A DNA stretch of 64,000 bases from Cepaea nemoralis (taxonomy: Eukaryota; Mollusca; Gastropoda; Stylommatophora; Helicidae). How positions within the stretch are numbered: the first letter of the stretch is position 1; every line of letters begins with the position of its first letter. The stretch lies in the NCBI GenBank assembly GCA_014155875.1, contig JACEFZ010004195.1, forward strand, positions 27,501 through 91,500, given 5' to 3'. The notes under the pieces were generated by a model. That model did no database searches, had not been told where the DNA came from, and worked only from the letters and a program-made list of their open reading frames with translations. Below are positions 37,637 to 46,509 of this stretch, piece by piece. Both the position numbers and the translations under genes were made by a program.

Positions 37637-40600
37637 GTAGGAATCGACATCACAGCATTCAGGGCATTCCCATAAGTGCTCCGTCCCCATCCTCAGCAGC
37701 CAGCGAAGAGTTCCAACACTAATAGTACCAATAGCAATCTGATTATAAGTCCGTCTAGCCTTTCATATGAGCGTTGAGCGTCAGCCAGATCCCCTCGTCA
37801 CTCCTCATGTCATGTATCAGAACTCCACCAAGTTCTGCAGAGCCAGCCAATCTGTCCGCCTGTTCATTTCCCAGCACACCGGCATGCCCCGGAGAAAAGA
37901 TCCAGGTGATGCTTGTCACCCGTGACCTCCGAAACGAAGCAAGGCACTCCGCACGAAGCCTGCCCGTCCTCACCCTTGTCAGCATGCTTTCTGAGTCAGT
38001 TACAATCACGATGTGTGTGTGTGTGTGTCGTATTCTCCATCCAGCGGAGAGCCGCAGTGACTGCCTCCACCTCCATTCTTATGCTGGATGTTGTGGTATC
38101 ATATGCCAGGCTCTCCTGTCCCAAACATCGACCATTAGCTTTGGCTATGAACCCCCAGCCACTTCTCTCACCTCTTGACACCGAACCATCTGTGTAGATA
38201 ATCACATCACCTGAGTGAGCATTGTCCTGAATTAGTTGCTGGATTTCCACTTCCGTGGCCCCTGCTGGCCACTCCCTGCACTCCCGGCTTAATGTGATTA
38301 TAACTCTGTACAAGTCTGACTGCTCCGCTGGCACTCTGACCCATTCCTCTCCACGCCTAATGTTCTCCAAGGGGCACACCTGTCTGATCGTATCCTCCGC
38401 CTGAGCCATCCATGATTTCCATCTTATCAGTCGCTGACCCTTAACTGCGTCCAGCGCCTCATGCAATGGGTGGTCTGTGTCTGCAGCTACTCTGAGGTAT
38501 GCCTTCGCCTACATCACCTTGATCCTACCAGCAACAGTCGACAGACCAAGGATGTAGCGCATACACACTACTGGGGTGTTTCTGGTGCATCCCAGAATGA
38601 CCCGCATAGCTTCGTTCTGTATGCGCTCTAACTTCAACAGCTGACTCTCTGAGACAGTGAGCAGACCTATTCCATAATCAATTACTGAGAGGATCAAGTG
38701 CTGGTATAGTGTGAAAAGCATTCTCTGCTCTGTGTCCATTGCAGCCATAGTTTTAAGTGCACTGAGTCCCTTTTGCGATCTTGTCACAACCGTCTCCACA
38801 TGGTCCTTGAAGGATAGGCTCCTGTCAAATGTGATCCCCAGATACTTCAGTTTGTTCTCTCTGCTGACATTTCTACCATCCATCGCGAGGCTTGGGACAT
38901 CAGCTCTTACATTCCTGTTATCCAGAGAGCACCACAAAACAGCCGTCTTTTCCGGGTTGATGACAGCACTCATTTCAGTGCACCAGTCAATCACTTTATC
39001 TACTGTCGCCTGTAACTCCTGGGCTGTTTGCTCCCTATCTCTTCCCTGCCTATATGCAAGAATATCATCTGCAAATGTTAGTATTCTTCCAACCCCTGGT
39101 GCTTCTAGGTTTGCAATCTTGCTCGTATACACATTAAAGAGCACCGGTGAGGCTGCAGATCCCTGTGGCAGTCCCGGGGTTAACATGTGTGGCTCTGAGG
39201 TCCATGCACCCAGACGGAGAGCAACCCGACGAGAGTGTAGGACGGCTGCTATCCAGTTCACCAACCAGGGATTGACCCCCTTCTCCATCAGTGCGGTCAT
39301 CAAAATATCATATCAAACCCTATTGTACGCATCCTCGAGATCAAGCGCCACCGCCATAGTTTCCTGTCTACTCTGGAACCCCTCATAAACATCAAAGGCA
39401 AAATTGGCTGCATTTGACCAGGTATCTTTTCCTGGCCTGTAGCTCCTCAGGCCTCTTGGAAAAGATTCTCCCCTTCCAAAACATCCTGCAGCTTAACAGC
39501 GACTATCTTCTCTAAGACCTTCCTAAATGTATTTTGAAGGGTGATGATCATAAAGCCGCTAAGCTTTGACTGATCCTTGAATGATTTTGGGAGAGGGATG
39601 AGATAGCTGTGCACCCAATTTTGCGGTACTGCTGCTGTTCTAATGCTCTGGTTAAAGCAGTCGGTCATCTCCTCCAGGTCTGCATCGCTCAAACCCTTCA
39701 TGTGGTCATATCTGACCCCATCGGGCCCTGGTGCCGTGTCTTTTGCCTTTTTCAAAATGTGTTTAACATCTTCCACCCGTATGATGTCTTCGTACTGCAT
39801 ATTCCTCGTGGTGCCAGAAAACTCCTCACTAACTGTGTCCACTTCCTCTCGTGAGCTTCGAAGTGTCTGTCGCACTTTCTTTAGCTGCTTCACTGCAGCT
39901 CTCTTTGCTTTTCACGCATTGTCTACTTCTGGGGTCCACCATGGAGGCTGCAAAAAGGGAGTTTTAACAGTCCTGTTGCATGCCCCTTGTCTGAGGCGTC
40001 CAAGAAGGCAATCGGTCCACTCATACCGTAAGGTCTTGCGCGCTCTCCCAGCTTTAACTTTCCTGGGTTTAGAGATCAGGACTGAGCATGGCATGTGATC
40101 ACTCCCACGGTCATTCAAAACATTCCACTTTACATCAAGGACTGATGACTGGGAGGCAAGTGCCAAGTCAATAGCTGTGTCTGTATCGCTAGGCCTCATT
40201 GCCATTCTAGTCGGCCTACCATCATTTATGCAGACCACATCGGAGTCCACCATGGCATCCGCAAGGGCAATTCCCTGTCGGTTTTCTCCACTACTGTCCC
40301 AATCTCTGTTCCTTGCATTGAAGTCTCCACATATGAGTAGCCTATCACCTGGTAATTCCTCCAGTTCCTTAAGCCAGTCCCAGTGTTCCTTTCTGACAAA
40401 ACAGTCCACTGTGGCATATACATTTATGATGTTCCAACTTAAGCCACCAATCTCCATTTGTATACCCTGGACCTCTCTTGCACTGTGATTCCACTGGCTC
40501 AAGTCAAGTACCACATGCTTCACTCCTTCCTTCACCAGCAGACCTTGCCCATGTCTCTTCTGCCCAGTAGGGTTTATATAACTGGCGTACCGAGGACATC

Positions 40601-40803
40601 AAAATCATATATTAGCCTCTCCAATACAGGACCTCTCTGTCTGGCACTGCGACAATTCCAGTATCCCACTCTTACATAGTTGAAACCTAGTCTCTCCACT
40701 TTTCGTCTTGTTCTCCTGGCGCCTGCCCTCCTATTTCTATGCCGTCTTCTCACACCATTCCCTCGTCTTCTCCTCCTCACTCTCTCTTCAGTGAACTCTC
40801 TTC
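37592..40803 (-). mobile_element. I-like LINE, (CAAT)n-tail family, 12-bp TSD
   Basis: AGTTAACTGTGA at 37580-37591 and 40804-40815 flanks the element. The minus-strand order is APE endonuclease, reverse transcriptase, RNase H, short 3' UTR (GACGGAGCACTTATGGGAAT) and a tail of about eleven CAAT/GATT units. No ORF1 is present; the element starts just upstream of the endonuclease, so it is either 5' truncated or belongs to a one-ORF lineage. APE plus RT plus RNase H places it in the I group (I, Nimb, LOA, R1 relatives). Confidence 0.92.
37755..40780 (-). pseudogene. ORF2 of the (CAAT)n LINE, several frame breaks
   Basis: Consecutive minus-strand frames: 40780-40574 (endonuclease start, VRVGYWNCRSARQRGPVLER); 40535-39912 (RLLICGDFNARNRDWDSSGE, DTAIDLALASQS, GSDHMPCSVL); 39893-39447 (AKDTAPGPDGVRYDHMKG, LIPLPKSFKDQSK); 39303-38509 (PGLPQGSAASPVLFN, ILTFADDILAYRQGRD, LKYLGITFDRSLSFKD); 38466-37996 (VIIYTDGSVSRGERSGWGF, SIRMEVEAVTAALRW); and 38009-37755 (IVTDSESML, WIFSPGHAGVLGNEQADRL). 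A (TG)n insertion near 38010-38030 disrupts RNase H. Frameshifts between blocks and a stop near 39303 make it inactive. Confidence 0.92.
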
Positions 40804-40815
40804 AGTTAACTGTGA

Positions 40816-41598
40816 CAACCTGGAAGACTGAAGGTGTTAAAGATGTAGTGGATATTAGTATTTCTGGACGGATTGGCAGAGTAGCATTACAAAGATTAGC
40901 AACAGAACTTAGCAAGAGCACGGGAAATAGACAAAACTGCCTTGCTGCCTGTCGTAGGACCTGGGTCTGTGAAACTACGTTTCGTGTTTTTAACATTTCT
41001 CCCGCCCCAAACGCATGCGCAATCGGGAGCATTTCATTTCCTGGAAACGAATCAACAACTTGTGAACACTGCTCAAGCCAGGCATTGTTTCCAAACAGTA
41101 GTTTGTCCTTTGTTAATAGCTCTTCGTATGATGAGGATATGTAGTGAAATGAATAGACATTTTAGTACAAAATTAACACTAATTTATCAATGTTTTAATC
41201 CGAACATCGTAATCATTGTCTCCGAAGTCAAAGAATTAGAACTTTTTTTTAAATAATTAAAGATAAATGATAATGATAAGTAAAAAATCAACATAACAAT
41301 AAACATATATCAATGTTTTCCCGTAGTGAATTTGAATAACGAAGACACAAACAATAGATTGCACGATTTATTGCCTGGCATATTTCGCTGCATCTCGTCA
41401 GGTACATATAACATCATAACTATAAATAATAATTAATTTATTATTTAAAAGTCAGAAAAACCACAATCACTAAGTCACTATCACTAAGCAGGTTAAAGTT
41501 AAATAAACTACTACAAGTAGCTTTAGAACTGTTTACTTCTTTGTTAGGCAGCATGTATAATATACAAGTAGAAGAAAGAAGTGGAGATTAGATGAAAT
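40816..41598. other. Unassigned spacer
   Basis: AT-rich towards 41598, with a weak 154-codon chance frame at its left edge. No domain, splice or repeat signal recognised. Confidence 0.5.
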
Positions 41599-41610
41599 AG
41601 ATGGCACACT

Positions 41611-41861
41611 TTTTTTGTTCCGTGTTTCCATCCTGTTTCAGGATATTGCGGTCAACATCATCAGCATCTTTCAGCTGTATGTTGATTCCTAGGCAAGATT
41701 ACGCTCATCAGCACGCCACGACTTTCTGAGCGACCGGCTCCATACTCTCATAAGTCACTGGCGCGACTCAACCCGCTTTCAATTCTTGTGCGCTCACGTC
41801 AACCACGAAAGTATTCGGGGTTATGGAGAAAGCTGCTAACACCTCGACCAGGGAGACCGGC
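41611..41861 (-). mobile_element. SINE family A, full length, 12-bp TSD
   Basis: AGATGGCACACT occurs at 41599-41610 and 41862-41873. On the minus strand it begins CCGGTCTCCCTGGTCGAGG (A-box region), continues TGACTTATGAGAGTATGGAG, CCGGTCGCTCAGAAAG, GTAATCTTGCCTAGGAATCA, and ends in an A-rich run (AAAAAAAG). Confidence 0.92.
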
Positions 41862-42114
41862 AGATGGCACACTAGACAATATAATATAAACTATTATAAT
41901 GTTATAAAATAAACATGTAATTCTTAGTGTGTCCTTTGGCCTTTACAGGGATTTGAACCTCCTGCTTCCAAATGAAGACCGCTCCTCACCTAAGAAAAAT
42001 GTGCAATTCAGAGTATGGCCAACGAGATACCCTAAAAGGGTGTTTTTGTTTGCTAGATCTATCATCCACCTGAACCCTCATTTGTATAATATCAGAATTT
42101 TTTTAACGTGATGA

Positions 42115-42285
42115 CGGTTCAAATCAGCAGTGGTTCGAATCGCATCGGTAACTTACGGGGTATGTGAGCCGGCCGCTCAGAAAGCAATGGCAAACTACTG
42201 AGCGTAATCTTGCCAAGAAATCAACAATCAGCTGAAAGATGCTGATGTTGACAGTGATGTCCTGTAATGTATACGAACCAAAAAA
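42115..42285 (+). mobile_element. SINE family A copy
   Basis: GGTTCGAATCGCATCGGTAA, GAGCCGGCCGCTCAGAAAGC, CTGAGCGTAATCTTGCC, GATGCTGATGTTGACAGTGA, and a short A tail. The head is degraded; no target-site duplication assigned. Confidence 0.85.
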
Positions 42286-42416
42286 ATTTTATATATATAA
42301 TTTATATAGCACCCTAGGTGTCCATAGGACTCATAAATGTATTAATCAATCATAGGTGAAATCACAGACTGACAAGACTATTCTGCTGAGTCTTAGTTAG
42401 TTAGTTAGTCGACAGA

Positions 42417-43733
42417 TCATCCTCGTTGCACATCGAACCATTCAGTCCATAAGTGCTCGGATCCCCTCCTCAGCAAATCCCGCAGCGTGTAGCGGCTAAC
42501 GACGCCAGTTCTGTGTTGGTTTATCAATCTTCTTTGGCTTCCTGCGTAGTGTTCTTGTTTGGCCACCCCTCTTTTAATTTGCTGCTCTAGCAGTCTGGCC
42601 ATTGTTGTAGATTCGCAGTCATCACTTGGTTCTCGCAAAAGTCTCACATCACGTAGAGCATTCAGAATGTCAGCCTGGTCCATGGCGCGTCCGCCCTCCA
42701 CAGTAGCCTCACCTGCGAGCTTGTCAGCCCGCTCATTTCCTTGTACTCCCTCATGCCCTGGCACGAAGATGAAACTAATCTTTGCCAGCCGAGACCGCTT
42801 CAGAGGCAGCAACCATTCTCTTCGGATCGACCCCTCCTCTATCCTCTTGATCATGTTCATTGAGTCGCTAAGGAAACAAGCCCTGGTGAATGTCTGTGTC
42901 TCGAGCCATGTTATTGCTTTACTTACTGCCATGACTTCCATGGTCAGGCTACTTGTGGTTTCAGTGAAAGCACCAGAGTCCTCCTTCACAATTCTCCCTC
43001 CGGCCCGAGCTGTAAAGGCCCATGAGCTTCTCACATGTCGGACGACCGACCCATCTGTGTAGATGACCGCGTCACCGTCTAGCGAATTCTCGAAAATCAA
43101 CGCTTGTACTTCAGCCTCAACAGCAGCCGGATTTTCTTGTCTGCATTTTCTATCTAGTTGGATGCAAACTGAAAAGGATGTGCAGAGGTCTGTTGGCACT
43201 TGCACCCACTCCTCGCCAGGTTCTAAGTCCTCAAGTGAACACACCTGTTGAAGAATGTCTTCGGCTTGACCCATCCACGACCGTCCTCTTTTTAACCTGC
43301 TGCCCTTCACCTTCCTAATTTCACTATGCAGTGGATGTTGTGTGTTTGCGTTAATTCTGAGGTAGGCGCGTGCCCTGCAAACTTGTATTCTCTCTTCAAT
43401 GGTTGGAAAATCAAGAAGGTAGCGCATCGCCCTGCATGCTGTATCTCTTGTACATCCAAGAATAATGCGCATAGCTTCATTCTGTATCCTTTCCATCCTT
43501 TCTATCTGCTTATGGCTGAGAGTCAAGATTGCCATTGCATACTCCAAAACAGACATGACCAGCCCCTCGTACAGAAGACATAGATGGCGCTGCTCACAGT
43601 TTGCTGCCGCCATCACCCGCATCGCTGCCAAACCCCGCTTGGCCTTTGTTATCACCTGGTCTATGTGCACATTATAAGCAAGGCTTCGATCAAACCGTAT
43701 CCCCAGGTAATTCATTGCCTGCGTTCTTTCCAC
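42417..43733 (-). CDS. LINE ORF2 C-terminal part: thumb and RNase H
   Basis: A 438-codon frame continuing the next entry after a single frame break. MNYLGIRFDRSLAYNVHID is the RT thumb; a connector follows (NEAMRIILGCTRDTACRAMR, KGSRLKRGRSWMGQAED). RNase H follows: VIYTDGSVVRHVRSSWAF (Asp), SSLTMEVMAVSKAI (Glu), CFLSDSMNMI (Asp) and FVPGHEGVQGNERADKLAG (His, Asp), so the catalytic set is complete. It ends EHLWTEWFDVQRG just before the 3' UTR. RNase H in a LINE is a hallmark of the I group. Confidence 0.93.
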   Translation of the reverse strand: MERTQAMNYLGIRFDRSLAYNVHIDQVITKAKRGLAAMRVMAAANCEQRHLCLLYEGLVMSVLEYAMAILTLSHKQIERMERIQNEAMRIILGCTRDTACRAMRYLLDFPTIEERIQVCRARAYLRINANTQHPLHSEIRKVKGSRLKRGRSWMGQAEDILQQVCSLEDLEPGEEWVQVPTDLCTSFSVCIQLDRKCRQENPAAVEAEVQALIFENSLDGDAVIYTDGSVVRHVRSSWAFTARAGGRIVKEDSGAFTETTSSLTMEVMAVSKAITWLETQTFTRACFLSDSMNMIKRIEEGSIRREWLLPLKRSRLAKISFIFVPGHEGVQGNERADKLAGEATVEGGRAMDQADILNALRDVRLLREPSDDCESTTMARLLEQQIKRGVAKQEHYAGSQRRLINQHRTGVVSRYTLRDLLRRGSEHLWTEWFDVQRG

Positions 43734-46095
43734 CTGTCTCTGAACACAGCATTACAGTTGGTGTTTGATTGTTGACAATATGATTATTCAACGAGAACCA
43801 AGTCACTGTTGCCTTTGTTGGGTTGACCATTGCCCCAGCTTCATCACACCAAGTACTTATGCGATTGAGTTCGGTTTGTAGTTCCCCAGCAACCTCCTCT
43901 CTATCCTTACCCTGACGATACACTAAAACATCATCGGCATATGACAATGTCCTGCCAGGTCCAGTGATCTGCTCACTGGTGATTCTCACTGTGTAGGCGT
44001 TGAACAGTACCGGAGATAATGGTGATCCCTGTGGTAGGCCAGGATATATTGTTGTTGGTTCCGAAGTCCAACTGCCACATCTAAAAACTACTTTCCGTTG
44101 GAAGAGGGCTGCAGCGATCCAACTAAGGAGGAATGGACTTACGTTTAGTTCAAGAAGCTGAAACATTAAAAAATCCAGTGGTACTCTGTTGTATGCGTCC
44201 TCAAGATCAATCGCTGCAGCAACGGTTTCAGTGCCTGAGTGGAAACCTTCATAGACATCATGGGCAAAGACTGCTGCATTGGTCCAGGTTTCTCTTTTTG
44301 GACGGTACCCACCCAGGGTAGGTGGGAAAACACCTTGCCTCTCTAGTTGGCTTGATATTTTCCTGGCAATTACCTTCTCCAGCAGCTTGCCTATTGTATT
44401 CTGCATGGTTATAATTCGATATCCCTGAATTTTTTTGTGGTCTTTGTCAGGCTTCGGCAAGGGAATCAGATAGCTGTGTAACCATTCCTCCTTGATGCTA
44501 GCACTCCCTATACTGTTGTTGTACATGTCTGCTAGTTTCTCTAGCTCATTGTCGGTACACCTATTTATGTCGTCGTATCTTATGCCATCAGGACCTGGAG
44601 CACTGTTTTTTGATCGTCGAAGCACAGCCTTGATTTCTTTCACTGTCACTGTGTCTTCATCCGAAGTGTTCTGGGCCTTGCATCTGTCTGAGGTGACCTC
44701 CTTGGCCAGATTTCGACCTCCCATGTCTGTCTGGTTGCTCTGCTCAAGGTAGCGTTCAAAGAGGGCTTTGCCCTTGTCCTCGTCAGTCCTCTGCCAGATG
44801 AGGTCAGCACCTTGGAAGTCAGAAATGCTCTTATTCTTGACTACACCACTCATGCTTTTATGTAGTCGCCAGAACAATTTCAGTGACTTGTCTGTGCTTA
44901 CTCTTTGACACACCTCTGCCCATTTTTCGCTTTTAACCACCGTGACCAGTTTTTTGAAATAGCTTACTTTTGTGTGCATCTCTCTTTCTAAGTGCAAGCA
45001 GGGACTAGGATGACCAGCTCTGTTCTTCTTGGCATTTTGCCATCTCCTTACAGCACTACGCTTATCCACCCAAGCCTTCTCCACCTCGAAACTCCACCAC
45101 GGTGGCTGCTCCCAGCTTTTTTTCCTGCCCTGAAACGTTCTGCGCTTGTCACGTCTTATTTTACTCACCACATCTTGCCCTGTACTGTCATACTGGAACG
45201 TCTTTACCTTTAGCTTGTGCTGCCTGGTTCTGCCTTTCTCCACCAATATGCTGCAAGGGTGGTGGTCGCTGCCATGGTGTCCTAGGACACCCCATCTACA
45301 CACTGTAGTGAGTAAAGGTGAAACTAGCGCCAGATCAATAGCACTGTCCTCATCGCCTGGACGGCTTGCTGTCCTGGTGACACAGCCACTGTTGATACAA
45401 ACCAGGTCGATGGTTTCCAGTGCAGTCTCGAGCTCCTCCCCTTGTGTATTGGAGGAAGTGTTTCCCCATGATCTGCCTTTAGCGTTGAAGTCACCACAGA
45501 AAATAACATTTCTCTCGTGGCCTAATATGCCACTTAAGCACTGCCACTTCTGTGCGTCCACACTCGCATTGCGGGCATAAACATTAACCAACACGAATGG
45601 TATACTGGAATGAACTCTCAACGCCTGTATTTGTATATCGTCACTGTCCCAACTGGACATGTCTAGCTCTGACGCCACCATGCTGTCGCGAACGAGAATC
45701 GCCATTCCCAGATGTCGTCTGTTGTAGAAACATTTGAAGCCGGCAATTCGGAGTGGCTGATCGCCCAGTCTCGTCTCCTGGAGTGCTACAATGTCGTTCC
45801 TGTAAACTAGGGTTTCTAAAATAGAGCCCCGTTGTTTTACACTGGCACAGTTCCAATATAGAATACGGATGTTCCTGAGTCCTAGACGGTGACACTTGAG
45901 TCTAAAACGTCTCAAACCACCGCGCTTACCTTGTTTCTTCCTCCCTGCGCGGTTACCACGCCGCTTCGTTATGTTGACTGCTGAACCCTCGGAAAACACA
46001 CGTTGTTCCGCCATGTTGAAAAAACGTAAACACAGACTGCTGAGAACGACACACGCTGCTGAAAATTCACTCAAGGAAGGCTTCGCTCGATGCAC
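43690..46095 (-). CDS. LINE ORF2 N-terminal part: APE endonuclease and reverse transcriptase
   Basis: An 801-codon frame; an internal ATG at 46014 (MAEQRVFSEGSAVNI) is a likelier start. A basic stretch (KRRGNRAGRKKQGKRGG) precedes the endonuclease: NIRILYWNCASVKQRGS, IVALQETRLG (Glu), FCGDFNAKGRSWGN, EDSAIDLALVS, GSDHHPCSIL. RT: RRSKNSAPGPDGIRY, SYLIPLPKPDKDHKK, VAAAIDLEDAYNRV (Asp), PGLPQGSPLSPVLFN and LSYADDVLVYRQG (catalytic YADD). The frame then runs off into unrelated residues, because one base is lost around 43733, within the codons after VMLCSE. Apart from this break the protein would be continuous. It is expected to nick target DNA and prime reverse transcription there. Confidence 0.93.
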   Translation of the reverse strand: MHRAKPSLSEFSAACVVLSSLCLRFFNMAEQRVFSEGSAVNITKRRGNRAGRKKQGKRGGLRRFRLKCHRLGLRNIRILYWNCASVKQRGSILETLVYRNDIVALQETRLGDQPLRIAGFKCFYNRRHLGMAILVRDSMVASELDMSSWDSDDIQIQALRVHSSIPFVLVNVYARNASVDAQKWQCLSGILGHERNVIFCGDFNAKGRSWGNTSSNTQGEELETALETIDLVCINSGCVTRTASRPGDEDSAIDLALVSPLLTTVCRWGVLGHHGSDHHPCSILVEKGRTRQHKLKVKTFQYDSTGQDVVSKIRRDKRRTFQGRKKSWEQPPWWSFEVEKAWVDKRSAVRRWQNAKKNRAGHPSPCLHLEREMHTKVSYFKKLVTVVKSEKWAEVCQRVSTDKSLKLFWRLHKSMSGVVKNKSISDFQGADLIWQRTDEDKGKALFERYLEQSNQTDMGGRNLAKEVTSDRCKAQNTSDEDTVTVKEIKAVLRRSKNSAPGPDGIRYDDINRCTDNELEKLADMYNNSIGSASIKEEWLHSYLIPLPKPDKDHKKIQGYRIITMQNTIGKLLEKVIARKISSQLERQGVFPPTLGGYRPKRETWTNAAVFAHDVYEGFHSGTETVAAAIDLEDAYNRVPLDFLMFQLLELNVSPFLLSWIAAALFQRKVVFRCGSWTSEPTTIYPGLPQGSPLSPVLFNAYTVRITSEQITGPGRTLSYADDVLVYRQGKDREEVAGELQTELNRISTWCDEAGAMVNPTKATVTWFSLNNHIVNNQTPTVMLCSETGGKNAGNELPGDTV

Positions 46096-46227
46096 GAACT
46101 CCGTAGCACCCGCGCAGATCTTGAGCAGAAACTCCTGGTTTTACATCCTGGCACACCAATTACACGCAAGAGATGAATAAATCCATCCCCTTCGCGAAAA
46201 AGTTAACGAACACAAAACAACACGACC

Positions 46228-46256
46228 GTCCGTCGCCATCTTGAAACCGGAAAAAA
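46228..46256 (-). promoter_or_regulatory. Putative internal LINE promoter with YY1-like and ETS-like motifs
   Basis: At the element's extreme 5' end, minus strand, TTCCGG (an ETS core GGAA on the other strand, 46247-46252) is followed by CAAGATGGCGAC (46232-46243). This matches the YY1 pattern AAGATGGCG and lies about 13-25 bp from the first base. Mammalian L1 has a YY1 site at a similar place. Function is inferred. Confidence 0.5.
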
Positions 46257-46299
46257 CTGCTGAGTCTTGTATATTTCAAATATCTAAAGAAGAGAATTG

Positions 46300-46412
46300 A
46301 ACAAAAGTGTATAGTATCTATGATCTTCTTTGTTCACCTTTTATCTCCCATTGGGACATAGGCCCTCAACAAATCCACTTCAAGCCTTTCTATCATTAGT
46401 TATCCCATGAAG
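46300..46412 (-). pseudogene. Possible LINE 3' coding end left of the minisatellite
   Basis: Minus-strand pieces resemble a LINE ORF2 terminus (a GLCPNG-like stretch). This could be the 3' side of the LINE whose other side is at 48975-49185. Low confidence. Confidence 0.3.
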
Positions 46413-46422
46413 CTCTGTTCAT

Positions 46423-46488
46423 CAATCAATCAATCATGTGCCATGCCGGAAAGCGTGGGCGGTCATGACTCGTCATTTCACTCGATCA
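46423..46488 (-). mobile_element. 66-bp RTE-like LINE 3' tail with 10-bp TSD
   Basis: CTCTGTTCAT at 46413-46422 and 46489-46498 flanks a segment that reads on the minus strand GACCGCCCACGCTTTCCGGC-ATGGCACATG and then (ATTG)n. This is the same 3' end as at 13279 and 8385 but with another simple-repeat tail. Confidence 0.9.
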
Positions 46489-46509
46489 CTCTGTTCATAT
46501 CCTTTCTAT

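Larger units (their letters stand above)
42395..46256 (-). mobile_element. I-like LINE, (TAAC)n-tail family, 12-bp TSD, near intact
   Basis: CTGCTGAGTCTT at 42383-42394 and 46257-46268 flanks a 3.86-kb element. On the minus strand it has a 5' region of about 240 bp, a single EN-RT-RNase H coding region broken once, a short 3' UTR, and a (TAAC)n tail of about four units. No ORF1. It is the best preserved LINE in the window, and related 3' ends lie at 15681 and 18185. Confidence 0.93.
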
